DNA from: an uncultured Lactobacillus sp.
GTDB lineage: Bacteria; Bacillota; Bacilli; Lactobacillales; Lactobacillaceae
Reading direction: 5' to 3'
DNA length: 55,037 bases
Assembly: GCA_910587695.1 (NCBI GenBank)
Contig: CAJUNC010000017.1
Location: 1-55,037 of the forward strand
The translations under genes were made by a program, and so were the position numbers. Positions 13,570 through 23,015 of the stretch are shown piece after piece (position 1 is the first letter of the stretch; every line of letters starts with the position of its first letter). A model generated the notes under the pieces. It was not told the origin of the DNA and made no database searches. It was given only the letters and a program-made list of their open reading frames with translations.

Positions 13570-15954
13570 ATGGAAAAAGAAAAGATAAAAGAATCACTAA
13601 TAAGTTATTTTGAAGCTGAACCTGAAAAGAAATTCACTGTTCAGGAGTTAGCTGATAAATTAGAAATGAATAAAGCTGGGCAATTTAATTTTGTTGTCCA
13701 AGCAGTCGCTCAACTTGAACATGATAAGGTGATCGCCTTAGATGATGATGGCCTTTTTAGTGCTGTAAAGCATGAAAGCGCACCTAAATTTACAGGGATC
13801 TTTCACGCAAATGACCGCGGATTTGGCTTTGTAACGGTCGATCCTGAAGAACCAGATTACTTTATCAATCCAACACAAACTCTTTCAGCATTGAATGGAG
13901 ATGAAGTTGAGGTCGAAATGATCACACCTGGAGATCCAGCGATCGGTAAACGTCCCGAAGGTAAAGTTACTGGGATCGTTCAACGCAATTTGACTCAAGT
14001 CGTGGGTGAATTCAAACCACTTAAGGATGAAAATGTACCTAGTGGGATCATTGGAACGGTTCATTTACGGGATAAAAAGTTATCCAATTACCGCTTTTTA
14101 GTCGAAGATACTGGATTACATCCAGTTGAAGGTGAGATAGTTTTAGCTGATATTACGACTTATCCTAGTTCAGATCTTCCAGGGATCATCAAAGGGGTCG
14201 CAACTAAGGTCATTGGTAATGTCAACGATCCAGGGATCGATATTTTGCAGATCGTCTATCAACACGATATCCCACATAAATTCCCAGAAGATGTTATGGA
14301 ACAAGTGGCACAGATCCCAGATCATGTGACGCCAGAACAAAAAGTTGGAAGACGCGATCTAACAGCTGAACAGATGGTGACGATCGATAGCATTGAATCT
14401 AAAGACTTAGATGATGCTGTTAGTGTACGTAAATTAGAAAACGGCAACTACCATTTAGGGGTACATATTGCTGATGTATCGCATTATGTGACCCCTAATA
14501 CACCACTAGATAGAGAAGCATTCGAACGAGGAACCTCGGTTTATTTGACTGATCGGGTCATTCCGATGATCCCAGCTAAATTATCAAACGGGATCTGTTC
14601 ATTGAATCCACAAGTTGAACGCTTGGCTTTGACATGTGAGATGGAGATCGATCCACAAGGTGAAGTGGTTTCACATGAGATCTTCCCAAGTGTGATCAAG
14701 ACGACCGAACGGATGACTTATAAATCGATCAACAAGATCTTAGAGTCAGATGATCAAAAAGAAAAAGAACGTTATCGTGAATTAGTCCCAATGTTTGAAG
14801 AAATGGGCCAATTGCATAAGATCTTATTGAAGATGCGTAAGCGCCGTGGTGCGATCGAATTTGAAGATACAGAAGCTAAGATCATTGTGGATGAAAAAGG
14901 TCATGCGATCGATATCCAATTGCGTGAACGCGGGACAAGTGAGCGAATGGTCGAATCCTTTATGTTAGCCGCAAATGAAACTGTGGCAGCACACTACAAA
15001 AATCTTCATGTTCCATTTATTTATCGGATCCATGAGACGCCAAAAGAAGAAAAGATCAAATCTTTCTTTGAAATGTTATCTGGTCTAGGAGTCGAAGTAA
15101 CTGGTAAAGTGAGCGATATTCAACCTAAGATGCTTCAAAAGATCCTAAAGAAAGTTGCGGGCAAGCCAGAAGAACCAATGGTATCAGTGATGTTATTGCG
15201 TTCGATGCAACAAGCTAAATATTCGCCAGAACCGTTGGGTCACTTTGGGTTGGCTGCTAAAGATTATACACACTTTACTTCACCGATCAGGCGTTATCCT
15301 GATTTGATGGCACATCGTATGATCCACTACTATGCTGAAAATGGTATTGGTGAAGGTAGTCAGGCTAAATTCCAAGCTGAGTTGCCAGAAGTAAGTCAAC
15401 ATAGTTCTCAAGCTGAACGTCGCGCGATCGATGCTGAACGTGATACTGATGCGATGAAGAAGGCAGAATACATGGCTGACCACATAGGTGAAGAATTCGA
15501 TGCTGTCGTTAGTTCAGTTACTAAATTTGGGATGTTCGTTGAATTGCCCAATACAGTTGAAGGCCTGATCCATATCAGTGAGATCAATGATGATTATTAT
15601 ATCTTTGTCGAAAAGCAAATGGCTTTAGTTGGACGTAAGACAAAACAAACTTATCGTATTGGGCAACCGATCCGTGTCAAATTAGTTAATGTCAATGCTG
15701 AACAAAAAGAGATCGACTTTAAGCTTTTGAGCTTAGGTAAAGCACCAAAATCTGATTTATTAGAAGGTGTCGAATTACCTGAGATGCCACCAAAACGTAA
15801 ATTTGACCGAAAAAATGGCTATAAACGTGGACAAAAGCGTCCATTCAAACATCAAAATAATAATGGTCGTCGGGATAAGCGGCATAATTCGCAACGTTTG
15901 AATGCTCAAAATGGACGTAAACCATTCTATAAAAAACGTCGTGATAAAAAATAG
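13570..15954 (+). CDS. rnr: Ribonuclease R
   Basis: The 794-residue 3'-5' exoribonuclease degrades structured RNA and, with SmpB/tmRNA, defective mRNAs. Domain order is an N-terminal winged helix (1-65), cold-shock domains (75-230), the RNB catalytic domain with IDSIESKDLDDAVSV and the Asp-rich site (about 260-590), an S1 domain (GEEFDAVVSSVTKFGMFVELPNTVEGLIHIS, about 640-725) and a Lys/Arg-rich tail. It precedes smpB by 26 bases. The gene is extremely rich in GATC (21 sites in 14221-14940). Confidence 0.97.
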   Translation: MEKEKIKESLISYFEAEPEKKFTVQELADKLEMNKAGQFNFVVQAVAQLEHDKVIALDDDGLFSAVKHESAPKFTGIFHANDRGFGFVTVDPEEPDYFINPTQTLSALNGDEVEVEMITPGDPAIGKRPEGKVTGIVQRNLTQVVGEFKPLKDENVPSGIIGTVHLRDKKLSNYRFLVEDTGLHPVEGEIVLADITTYPSSDLPGIIKGVATKVIGNVNDPGIDILQIVYQHDIPHKFPEDVMEQVAQIPDHVTPEQKVGRRDLTAEQMVTIDSIESKDLDDAVSVRKLENGNYHLGVHIADVSHYVTPNTPLDREAFERGTSVYLTDRVIPMIPAKLSNGICSLNPQVERLALTCEMEIDPQGEVVSHEIFPSVIKTTERMTYKSINKILESDDQKEKERYRELVPMFEEMGQLHKILLKMRKRRGAIEFEDTEAKIIVDEKGHAIDIQLRERGTSERMVESFMLAANETVAAHYKNLHVPFIYRIHETPKEEKIKSFFEMLSGLGVEVTGKVSDIQPKMLQKILKKVAGKPEEPMVSVMLLRSMQQAKYSPEPLGHFGLAAKDYTHFTSPIRRYPDLMAHRMIHYYAENGIGEGSQAKFQAELPEVSQHSSQAERRAIDAERDTDAMKKAEYMADHIGEEFDAVVSSVTKFGMFVELPNTVEGLIHISEINDDYYIFVEKQMALVGRKTKQTYRIGQPIRVKLVNVNAEQKEIDFKLLSLGKAPKSDLLEGVELPEMPPKRKFDRKNGYKRGQKRPFKHQNNNGRRDKRHNSQRLNAQNGRKPFYKKRRDKK

Positions 15955-15980
15955 CAGTTTACAAAAGAGGACTGAGATAA

Positions 15981-16448
15981 ATGGCAAAACAAGCACAACA
16001 TGAGCGTCCCTTAGCGCAAAATCGTAAGGCGAGCCATGATTACTATATTTTAGATACTGTTGAGGCTGGGGTAGCTTTAACAGGAACTGAGATCAAATCA
16101 GTACGTGCGGGCCGGATCAACCTAAAAGATGGCTTTGCACAGATCAAAAATGGCGAAGCTTGGCTGATGAATGTGCATATTTCCGAATATACTCAGGGCA
16201 ATCGTTTTAACCATGATCCGTTACGCAATCGTAAGTTATTGTTGCATAAAAAACAGATCGTGCGTTTAGCTAATGAGACTAGTGGCAAGGGGATCACTTT
16301 AGTTCCGCTGAAGGTCTATTTAAAAAATGGCTTTGCCAAGGTTTTGATCGGAGTTGCACAAGGTAAACACAGCTACGATAAGCGAGAAACGATCAAGCGC
16401 CGTGATCAAGAACGTGAGATCAGAAGAACGCTCAAAAATTACAATTAA
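15981..16448 (+). CDS. smpB: SsrA-binding protein SmpB
   Basis: The 155-residue tmRNA partner shows the family signatures LAQNRKASHDYYILDTVEAGVALTGTEIKS, KDGFAQIKNGEAWL and HSYDKRETIKRRDQEREI. It delivers tmRNA to stalled ribosomes. It is co-transcribed with rnr, whose product degrades the released mRNA. The ssrA gene itself is not in the window. A long hairpin terminator follows. Confidence 0.97.
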   Translation: MAKQAQHERPLAQNRKASHDYYILDTVEAGVALTGTEIKSVRAGRINLKDGFAQIKNGEAWLMNVHISEYTQGNRFNHDPLRNRKLLLHKKQIVRLANETSGKGITLVPLKVYLKNGFAKVLIGVAQGKHSYDKRETIKRRDQEREIRRTLKNYN

Positions 16449-16504
16449 AAAAGCTGGTAAACTGACTCCACACCATCTGGAGTCGGCTTACCAGCTTTTT
16501 ATAT
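16447..16504. terminator. Bidirectional terminator between smpB and the UPF0340 gene
   Basis: AAAAAGCTGGTAA and GACTCCA pair with TGGAGTC and TTACCAGCTTTTT with one internal mismatch. A-run and T-run flank the stem, so it can serve the convergent gene too. Confidence 0.9.
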
Positions 16505-16507
16505 TTA

Positions 16508-17101
16508 TTAAGCTAATGGCTCTAACGGATCAACTTGTTGATTCAGATTTTCAAATTTGTAGATCGCGCGTTGCCCCCCGATCAATTTTGGACGCGAACT
16601 TAAGTAAGTAACGTGAGCGAGACCGATATCTTTGATCGAAGTTCTGACCGGGATCTGAACGAATTTAACGTGCATTCCGATCGCAGTATCACCGATGTCG
16701 ATCCCGGCTTTGGCGGTGACATGTTCTACTTCAACTGGATCTTTGAATGTTTCAAAAGCCGCTACTTGTGCAGCTCCACCTGCGTGTAAGCTGGGACAAA
16801 CTGAAACGATCTCTAAGCCGTGATCTTCGGCGACTTGACGTTCCATAGCCAAAGCGCGATTCAAATGCTCGCAGCCTTGAACAGCAAGATGGACCCCTGA
16901 TGGTAAGATCTCAGTCAAAGTTTTGATGACTGTACGCCCAACATCTAAATTGGAATATTTACCGATCTTTTTGCCTTGGATCTCGCTAGTGCTGCATCCT
17001 AAGACAAAAATGTCATTTTTTTTAAGATCAGTCTGTGCTAAAAATTCAGTCATCCCTTGTTTTAATTGGTCAGCTATTTGATTTAGGAATTCTTCTTGCA
17101 T
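16508..17101 (-). CDS. UPF0340 (TIGR01440) family protein, YwlG-like
   Basis: The 197-residue protein has the family phrases FVLGCSTSEIQGKKIGKYSN, LAVQGCEHLNRALAMER and AGIDIGDTAIGMHVKFVQIPVR, which identify the YwlG/UPF0340 group. The function is not established; the alpha/beta fold and conserved Cys/Glu hint at an enzyme, which is inference. It is a single gene on the minus strand, convergent with smpB, with its own promoter region toward nrdD. Confidence 0.88.
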   Translation of the reverse strand: MQEEFLNQIADQLKQGMTEFLAQTDLKKNDIFVLGCSTSEIQGKKIGKYSNLDVGRTVIKTLTEILPSGVHLAVQGCEHLNRALAMERQVAEDHGLEIVSVCPSLHAGGAAQVAAFETFKDPVEVEHVTAKAGIDIGDTAIGMHVKFVQIPVRTSIKDIGLAHVTYLSSRPKLIGGQRAIYKFENLNQQVDPLEPLA

Positions 17102-17442
17102 AAAAGATACCTGCTTTCTAAAATTATCTGCACTTTAAGTATAATACTTTAGACATGTTAGAGCTAATTTCCGATAAAAAAAGTTTCACAACTGGATAGT
17201 CGGAGCTGAATAGGATAAGAGCGCGCTCCGAACGTTATATATTGTTTTCAATATATAGTGTGTTTTTTGTGAAACCAAACACTATATGTTGTGTTTGGCT
17301 ACGATTGGTTATATCATATAAAGTACCAACAGGGAAATAGGATTTAATATAGATAAGTTTGTTAGTTAGGATGTTGTAGGTGGACCATGATGATTTGAGA
17401 TCGTGGTTCATTTTCACTTTTAGCTGATGTAGAAGGGACCTG
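17102..17442 (+). other. Intergenic region upstream of nrdD
   Basis: Besides the NrdR boxes and possible promoter no gene is visible. The leader from about 17330 to 17442 contains TGAACC-type complementarity (GGTGGACCATGATGATTTGAGATC and GTGGTTCA) that could form weak stems. The plus-strand leader shows no known riboswitch. Confidence 0.5.
17246..17294 (+). promoter_or_regulatory. Paired NrdR boxes upstream of nrdDG
   Basis: ACACTATATGTTGTGT at 17279-17294 is a perfect NrdR box. A second, TTTCAATATATAGTGT at 17246-17261, matches 13 of 16 positions in reverse orientation. Their centres are 33 bp apart, about three helical turns. NrdR with ATP/dATP represses ribonucleotide reductase genes through such pairs. 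A TTGGCT/TATAAA pair with 16-bp spacing just downstream (about 17295-17322) is a possible promoter. Confidence 0.8.
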
Positions 17443-19608
17443 ATGATGATGATGGAATTTAAGGAACAAAAAAAGTATGCATTACCTAAGATGGTCATCA
17501 AAACAGATGGATACGAGGTGCCATTTGCACTTTATAAGTTGGAGAGTGTTTTGCGTAAGCTAGGCTTGGCTACAGATACAGATGCAATTATTCTCGCTTT
17601 ACTTGCCAAGTTAGCGGACCAAACAACACTTACCAGCACTGAGATCTACGATAAATTGACAGCTACTCTAAATGAATTAGGCTATGATACCGAAGCTAAG
17701 GCTTATGTTGTTTACCATCAAGCTGATGAAGCTAAATGGCAAGAAGAGACCGACCCAACTATCAGGTTAGGGCGTCTTCGATCTAAGGATCCAAGTTTAG
17801 TTCATGAAAATGCTAATAAAGATAGTAATGTTTTTAATACGCAACGTGATCTGACAGCTGGGACTGTCGGTAAGACGCTGGGACTTCGAATGATGCCTAA
17901 GCACGTAGCTAAAGCTCATCTACGTGGTGATATCCATTATCACGATCTGGACTACACTCCTTGGAGTCCAATGACGAATTGTTGTTTGATCGATTTTAAA
18001 GAGATGCTGACAAATGGCTTTAAGATCGGTAATGCTGAAGTTGAAAGTCCCCATTCGATCCAAACCGCGACTGCGCAAATGTCACAGATCATCGCTAATG
18101 TTGCTTCTAGTCAATATGGTGGCTGTTCGGCTGATCGGATCGATGAGGTCTTAGAACCCTTCGCGCTAAAAAATTATGATAAACATTTAGCTGAATCTAA
18201 AGAATATATCGAAGACCCAGCTAAGCAGATCGAATTTGCTAAAAAACGGACGAAAAAAGATATCTACGATGCTATGCAAGCACTTGAATATGAGATCAAT
18301 ACTCTCTTTTCTTCTCAAGGGCAGACCCCATTTACCACATTAGGGTTTGGTTTAGGAACTTCATGGGTCGCACGTGAGATCCAAAAATCGATCTTGAAGA
18401 TCCGGATCGATGGGTTAGGCCGAGAAAAGCGGACGGCGATCTTTCCTAAACTGGTTTTTACGATCAAAAAAGGGTTGAATTTAAAACCTGAAGATCCTAA
18501 TTATGATATCAAGCAATTGGCTGTTGAATGTGCAACTAAACGGATGTACCCAGATGTCTTGATGTATGATAAGATCAAGGAATTAACGGGAAGCTTTAAA
18601 GCACCCATGGGATGTCGTTCATTCTTACAAGGTTGGAAAGATAAGCATGGAAATGAAGTCAACTCTGGCCGGATGAATTTAGGGGTCGTGACGCTCAACT
18701 TACCACGGATCGCTTTAGAATCTCATGGCGACATGGATCTTTTCTGGCAGATCTTCAACGATAAGGTCAAACTTTGCAAGACCGCACTTGATTTCAAAGT
18801 GGCTCGGGTCTTAGATGCGATCCCAGAAAATGCGCCGATCTTATACCAATATGGTGCTTTTGGGCAACGGCTAAAACCAGGTGAAGATGTGAGTCGCCTT
18901 TTTAAAGATGAACGGGCTACGGTTTCGATCGGCTACATCGGACTTTATGAAGTGGGAACACTTTTCTTTGGTCCAAATTGGGAACACGATCAAGCAGCGC
19001 ATGATTTTACACTTGAGATCGTTAAACAACTTCATGATGCGTGTGTGCGTTGGTCTAAAGAAACGGGATACCACTTTAGCGTCTATTCAACTCCAAGTGA
19101 ATCTTTGACGGATCGTTTCTGTCGTTTAGATACGGAGGAATTTGGGAAAGTCAAAGATGTTACTGACAAGGATTACTACACTAATAGTTTCCATTATGAT
19201 GTCAGAAAGCATCCGACACCATTTGAAAAGCTTCAATTTGAGATGGATTATCCTAAATATGCTGCGGGTGGCTTTATCCATTATTGTGAGTATCCAAACT
19301 TGCGCCAAAATCCGAAAGCTTTAGAAGCAGTTTGGGATTTTGCTTATGATAAAGTTGGCTATCTAGGGACAAATACGCCGATCGATCATTGCTATAAATG
19401 TGGCTTTGAGGGAGAATTCAAGGCAACAGCACGTGGCTTTGAATGTCCAGATTGTGGTAACCACGATCCTAAGACCTGTGATTGTGTTAAGCGGACCTGT
19501 GGATATCTAGGTAATCCTTTGCAACGTCCAATGGTTCATGGGCGTCATGAAGAGATCGCTGCACGGGCTAAAAATATTGCACCGGGGATGGTGGCTGATG
19601 GAGAATAG
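17443..19608 (+). CDS. nrdD: Anaerobic ribonucleoside-triphosphate reductase NrdD
   Basis: The 721-residue glycyl-radical enzyme reduces ribonucleoside triphosphates to dNTPs without oxygen. An ATP-cone domain occupies about residues 10-100. The catalytic barrel includes MTNCCLIDF. A zinc site uses CYKCGF and CPDCGNHDPKTCDC, and the glycyl radical loop RTCGYLG puts the radical at about Gly687. The gene begins with four tandem in-frame ATG codons (17443-17454) behind GAAGGGA, so the exact start is uncertain by three residues. Its stop overlaps the proposed nrdG start. Confidence 0.96.
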   Translation: MMMMEFKEQKKYALPKMVIKTDGYEVPFALYKLESVLRKLGLATDTDAIILALLAKLADQTTLTSTEIYDKLTATLNELGYDTEAKAYVVYHQADEAKWQEETDPTIRLGRLRSKDPSLVHENANKDSNVFNTQRDLTAGTVGKTLGLRMMPKHVAKAHLRGDIHYHDLDYTPWSPMTNCCLIDFKEMLTNGFKIGNAEVESPHSIQTATAQMSQIIANVASSQYGGCSADRIDEVLEPFALKNYDKHLAESKEYIEDPAKQIEFAKKRTKKDIYDAMQALEYEINTLFSSQGQTPFTTLGFGLGTSWVAREIQKSILKIRIDGLGREKRTAIFPKLVFTIKKGLNLKPEDPNYDIKQLAVECATKRMYPDVLMYDKIKELTGSFKAPMGCRSFLQGWKDKHGNEVNSGRMNLGVVTLNLPRIALESHGDMDLFWQIFNDKVKLCKTALDFKVARVLDAIPENAPILYQYGAFGQRLKPGEDVSRLFKDERATVSIGYIGLYEVGTLFFGPNWEHDQAAHDFTLEIVKQLHDACVRWSKETGYHFSVYSTPSESLTDRFCRLDTEEFGKVKDVTDKDYYTNSFHYDVRKHPTPFEKLQFEMDYPKYAAGGFIHYCEYPNLRQNPKALEAVWDFAYDKVGYLGTNTPIDHCYKCGFEGEFKATARGFECPDCGNHDPKTCDCVKRTCGYLGNPLQRPMVHGRHEEIAARAKNIAPGMVADGE

Positions 19609-20275
19609 TGGGACGATCAGGATCACGGTTGGAGGCGATACTGCCTTTGTTGCTTCTGAGACGCTAGCGCCAAAGCAGATAAGGCCAGTTAAAGCTAAAA
19701 AACGAGTGCGTCGCCCCAATGATCCTAAACCTAAGGAATGGTTAGCTAGCGAGTTAAGTAAACAAAAAATAGCTGACTATAAACCGTTCAATTTTGTCGA
19801 TGGAGAGGGTGTCAGATGCAGTTTATATGTCAGCGGTTGTAAATTTGCTTGCCCTGGTTGCTATAATAAAGCTGCGCAGAGTTTTGATTATGGCTTTGAG
19901 TACACCAAAAAATTAGAAGATCAGATCTTGACTGACCTTTCGCATGATTATGTTCAAGGCTTGACGCTACTAGGGGGAGAACCCTTCTTAAATACGCAAG
20001 TTTGTTTGCCACTAGTCAAGCGTATCAAACAAGAATATGGTGATAAAAAGGATATCTGGTCATGGAGTGGGTATACTTGGGATGAGTTACAAAAAGAATC
20101 GTCGGATAAGCTGGAATTATTGTCATTGATCGATATTTTAGTTGACGGGCGCTTTCGCGAAGACCTTAAAGATCTAACTTTACAATTTAGAGGGAGCTCG
20201 AATCAACGGATTATTGATGTTCAAAGATCTTTACAAGCTAATAAGGTCATTATTTGGGATAAATTAGAACATTGA
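19598..20275 (+). CDS. nrdG: NrdD-activating radical SAM protein NrdG, with N-terminal extension
   Basis: The enzyme uses S-adenosylmethionine and a [4Fe-4S] cluster to install the glycyl radical on NrdD. The cluster motif is CKFACPGC in SGCKFACPGCYN; the glycine-rich LLGGEPFLN binds SAM. ATG 19598 overlaps the nrdD end by 11 bases and gives 225 residues. Typical lactobacillus NrdG begins near NDPKPKEWLASEL, so about 40 residues (ENSGTIRITVGGDTAFVAS...KKRVRRP) are extra. A shorter GTG start at 19706 lacks a ribosome site. Confidence 0.88.
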   Translation: MENSGTIRITVGGDTAFVASETLAPKQIRPVKAKKRVRRPNDPKPKEWLASELSKQKIADYKPFNFVDGEGVRCSLYVSGCKFACPGCYNKAAQSFDYGFEYTKKLEDQILTDLSHDYVQGLTLLGGEPFLNTQVCLPLVKRIKQEYGDKKDIWSWSGYTWDELQKESSDKLELLSLIDILVDGRFREDLKDLTLQFRGSSNQRIIDVQRSLQANKVIIWDKLEH

Positions 20276-20324
20276 TATAATTAAATAGATAAAAAATAAT
20301 ACTTAGTTGCAACATAATTTATTA

Positions 20325-20354
20325 GGCTCGGATCGATAAAATTCGGGTCTTTTT
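20325..20354 (+). terminator. Terminator after nrdDG
   Basis: GGCTCGGAT pairs with ATTCGGGTC, wobbles included, and is followed by TTTTT. Confidence 0.75.
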
Positions 20355-20627
20355 AGCATTATACCAGCCTTTAAGATAATTGATGGTTTAATTTTAGATA
20401 ATTTTTTTATTATGTCTTATAAAAGAATTAATATTTGATACAATGAATGCGTTTCCTTTGCTTTTACGTATTTTTTAGTGGATATTAGAATGGTTCTAAA
20501 AACTTGATCAAAATATAGTGATCATTTTTTATAAAAAGGTATCAATTTTTTAAAATAGGTGTATAATGGTGGATGAGGATATATATTGTATGGTTGCACC
20601 AGGTTTTATTGAGAAGGGGCGATTTAT
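20355..20627 (+). other. AT-rich promoter region of spx
   Basis: No gene is visible. TATAAT near 20560 (in GGTGTATAATGG) is the best -10, without a convincing -35; a second candidate is GATACAAT near 20440. Several promoters would fit spx, which is controlled from more than one start in Bacillus. Confidence 0.45.
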
Positions 20628-21026
20628 ATGGTTACCTTATACACATCACCAAGTTGCACATCTTGCCGTAAGGCGCGTGCATGGCTTAAAAATCACAACA
20701 TTTCTTATAGTGAAAGAAATATTTTTTCGGAACCATTGAGTATTGATGAGATCAAGCAGATCTTGAAGATGACCGAAGATGGAACAGAGGAGATCATCTC
20801 CAAGCGTTCGAAAGCATATCAAGAACTTGATATCAACATCGAGGAAATGCCATTGCAAGAATTACTTGATCTAGTTCAAAAACATCCCGGCCTGTTAAGA
20901 CGACCAATTATTATGGACGAAAAGCGACTTCAAGTGGGATACAATGAAGATGAGATTCGTCGTTTCCTACCACGGGAAGTACGTGCGCTTGAATTGCGCC
21001 GTGCCCGTGAACTTGCAGGTTTCTAA
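20628..21026 (+). CDS. spx: Transcriptional regulator Spx
   Basis: The 132-residue ArsC-fold protein binds the RNA polymerase alpha C-terminal domain and redirects transcription under thiol stress. The redox switch CTSC (Cys10 and Cys13) and the C-terminal LLRRPIIMDEKRLQVGYNEDEIRRFLPR are intact. Spx levels are set by ClpXP with the adaptor SpxH, and mecA (21161) and an spxH homologue (24869) lie close by. GAGAAGGGG precedes the ATG. Confidence 0.96.
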   Translation: MVTLYTSPSCTSCRKARAWLKNHNISYSERNIFSEPLSIDEIKQILKMTEDGTEEIISKRSKAYQELDINIEEMPLQELLDLVQKHPGLLRRPIIMDEKRLQVGYNEDEIRRFLPREVRALELRRARELAGF

Positions 21027-21053
21027 AGTTTGTAATAAGATACATTATAGATT

Positions 21054-21086
21054 AGACCATTCCAAGTTTTTTGGGTGGTCTTTTTT
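21054..21086 (+). terminator. Terminator after spx
   Basis: AGACCATTCC pairs with GGGTGGTCT, wobble included, around a T-rich loop and ends in TTTTTT. Confidence 0.85.
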
Positions 21087-21160
21087 GATGATTTTTGGTA
21101 TGATAAAGGTTGCAAATTAAGTGTTTTGCAAGCATTTAAGTAGGAAAGGGAGGATCACAG

Positions 21161-21910
21161 ATGGAAATGGAAAAAGTCAATGAGAATACAATTAGGGTAT
21201 TACTCGGAACCGAAGATCTGACTGATCGTGGTATCACCGTCCTTGATCTACTTGGCAATCAAAAAGAGATCGAAAATTTCTTTTTTAGCATTTTAGAAGA
21301 GGTCGATAAGGACCACGAATTTCGCGATAATGATGCGGTAACTTTCCAACTGATCCCTAATCAAAATGGATTAGAGCTATTTATTACCAAGGTGGATCCT
21401 AAAAAAGCAGAAGCTTCGATGAATTTAGAACGCGATGATTCAAAAGAAAGTGATGCAACCGACTCGCCGTTAAATATCGCTAATGCCGGGATCGGGAATG
21501 ATCTAGCTGACTATATCAGAAAACAGATCACCGGTGAAAATGAAAAAATTAGACGCCAAAAGCCTGCTTTAGCCGATGACGGTGACGGAGTATCAGGCTA
21601 CTTAAAAGAAGATCCAGAAGCACAGTATCGCTATGTGGTAAGTTTTGCTGACTTTGAAGATTTTATTCAGTTGGCCAAGGCTTTCAATTATGACAGTACA
21701 GTCTCGAATCTTTATCATTTAGATGGCAAGTACTATCTTGAATTAGTCTTTTTTGCTGACCAGATGGAAATGGCTGATGTTAAGGATGCAATGGCTTTAG
21801 TTTATGAGTATGGTCAAAAAGAGCAGTTTGAATCTGCAGTCGTTAAAGAACGTGGCAAGTGTTTGATGGAACATGCGGCACTTGAATTAGCGCGGTATCA
21901 TTTTAAATAA
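21161..21910 (+). CDS. mecA: Adaptor protein MecA
   Basis: The 249-residue adaptor binds ClpC and targets substrates such as ComK/ComX-type regulators for proteolysis. The N-terminal substrate domain starts MEMEKVNENTIRVLLGTEDLTDRGI, a charged linker spans about 85-135, and the C-terminal ClpC-binding domain contains YRYVVSFADFEDFIQLAK and YYLELVFF. AAAGGGAGG precedes the ATG. Position between spx and coiA is conserved in lactobacilli and Bacillus. Confidence 0.95.
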   Translation: MEMEKVNENTIRVLLGTEDLTDRGITVLDLLGNQKEIENFFFSILEEVDKDHEFRDNDAVTFQLIPNQNGLELFITKVDPKKAEASMNLERDDSKESDATDSPLNIANAGIGNDLADYIRKQITGENEKIRRQKPALADDGDGVSGYLKEDPEAQYRYVVSFADFEDFIQLAKAFNYDSTVSNLYHLDGKYYLELVFFADQMEMADVKDAMALVYEYGQKEQFESAVVKERGKCLMEHAALELARYHFK

Positions 21911-21920
21911 TTACTGAATC

Positions 21921-21952
21921 AAATAGGACAGGCTATCTGTTCTATTTTTTTG
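21921..21952 (+). terminator. Terminator after mecA
   Basis: AAATAGGACAG pairs with CTGTTCTATTT around GCTAT, followed by a T-run. Confidence 0.88.
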
Positions 21953-22002
21953 CATTAAATTTAGTTGCCTTTGCGTATCTTAATAGTAAAGGAGGCTTTT
22001 AA

Positions 22003-22977
22003 ATGTTATATGCGCTAACGAAAGATTCAAAAATGATCACAGCTCAAGGAGCAACAAGAGAGCAAAAATACTATTGTCCAAGTTGCCATGAACCAGTCAT
22101 TTTACGTCAGGGGCATTATTATACGGCACATTTCGCACATTTAAAGCGGGCTTGTGGAGCTTTTAGTGAAGGTGAGACTAGTGAACATTTACGTGGAAAA
22201 CAGATATTAGCTACTTTTTTTAGGGCGTTTGGAGCACAAGTTAAGCTTGAAGCCTATCTATCTGGGCTAAAGCAACGTCCAGATCTATTGATCCAGTTGC
22301 CTGATCACCAGCTATTAGCTTTAGAATATCAATGTGCACCGCTTAGTTTACGTAAATTGCAAAAACGCTCACGTGGATATAAAAATGCTGGCCTAGCTGA
22401 ATTGTGGATCTTGGGAAATAATTATAGACTTAAGCGCAGTTTACCACAGCAAGTTGCACAATTTATGCGGTGGTCAAAAAATTGTGGTTTTTATTTGATC
22501 TATCTCGATCCTACCAAGGCGTATTTTGAAGTTATTTATGGGATCCAAAAAGCTGATTTTTTGCCACTTAAATATCAATATTGGCGGACAAATGATGTCA
22601 AAAAATTAAAAGCTTTTTTTGCTGATCCACAAAAGATACAATTAAAGAATTTAGCGGCAAGTGAAAGAAAAAGACAAAAACACGCTCTGGCTAAACAGAT
22701 ATATTATTCGACTGGAGCCATGCGCAAATTGCAGCAATTAACATATCAAAAACATCTAAAGCTGACTGAGGTGATAGATGATTGTTTGGCGTTGAGCTAT
22801 GGTTACCCTTTATATCGGACGGCAACTTTATGGTGGCGGACAGAGTTATACTGTGATCAGCTTCTAAGGCCTAAAGTACAGTCTTACGAGCTGGTTTTTG
22901 TTGATCTGAAGCCATTTATTGAACAAGACATTGATAATTTTTGTAAAGGACTTGCTTTTCTTAAAAAAAATTTCTAA
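22003..22977 (+). CDS. coiA: Competence protein CoiA
   Basis: The 324-residue protein belongs to the CoiA family, needed for recombination of incoming DNA during transformation. The N-terminus has a zinc-finger-like YYCPSCHEPVILRQG...HFAH. The nuclease-like core has RPDLLIQLP...LALEYQC (an Asp...Glu-X-Gln pattern of restriction-type nucleases) at about 85-110. AAAGGAGG precedes the ATG. It is followed by pepF, as in many Firmicutes. It suggests residual or actual natural competence, together with recA; other com genes are not in the window. Confidence 0.9.
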   Translation: MLYALTKDSKMITAQGATREQKYYCPSCHEPVILRQGHYYTAHFAHLKRACGAFSEGETSEHLRGKQILATFFRAFGAQVKLEAYLSGLKQRPDLLIQLPDHQLLALEYQCAPLSLRKLQKRSRGYKNAGLAELWILGNNYRLKRSLPQQVAQFMRWSKNCGFYLIYLDPTKAYFEVIYGIQKADFLPLKYQYWRTNDVKKLKAFFADPQKIQLKNLAASERKRQKHALAKQIYYSTGAMRKLQQLTYQKHLKLTEVIDDCLALSYGYPLYRTATLWWRTELYCDQLLRPKVQSYELVFVDLKPFIEQDIDNFCKGLAFLKKNF

Positions 22978-23015
22978 AATTAAGGCACTACCTATAATTA
23001 AAGGGGGATTTTGTA

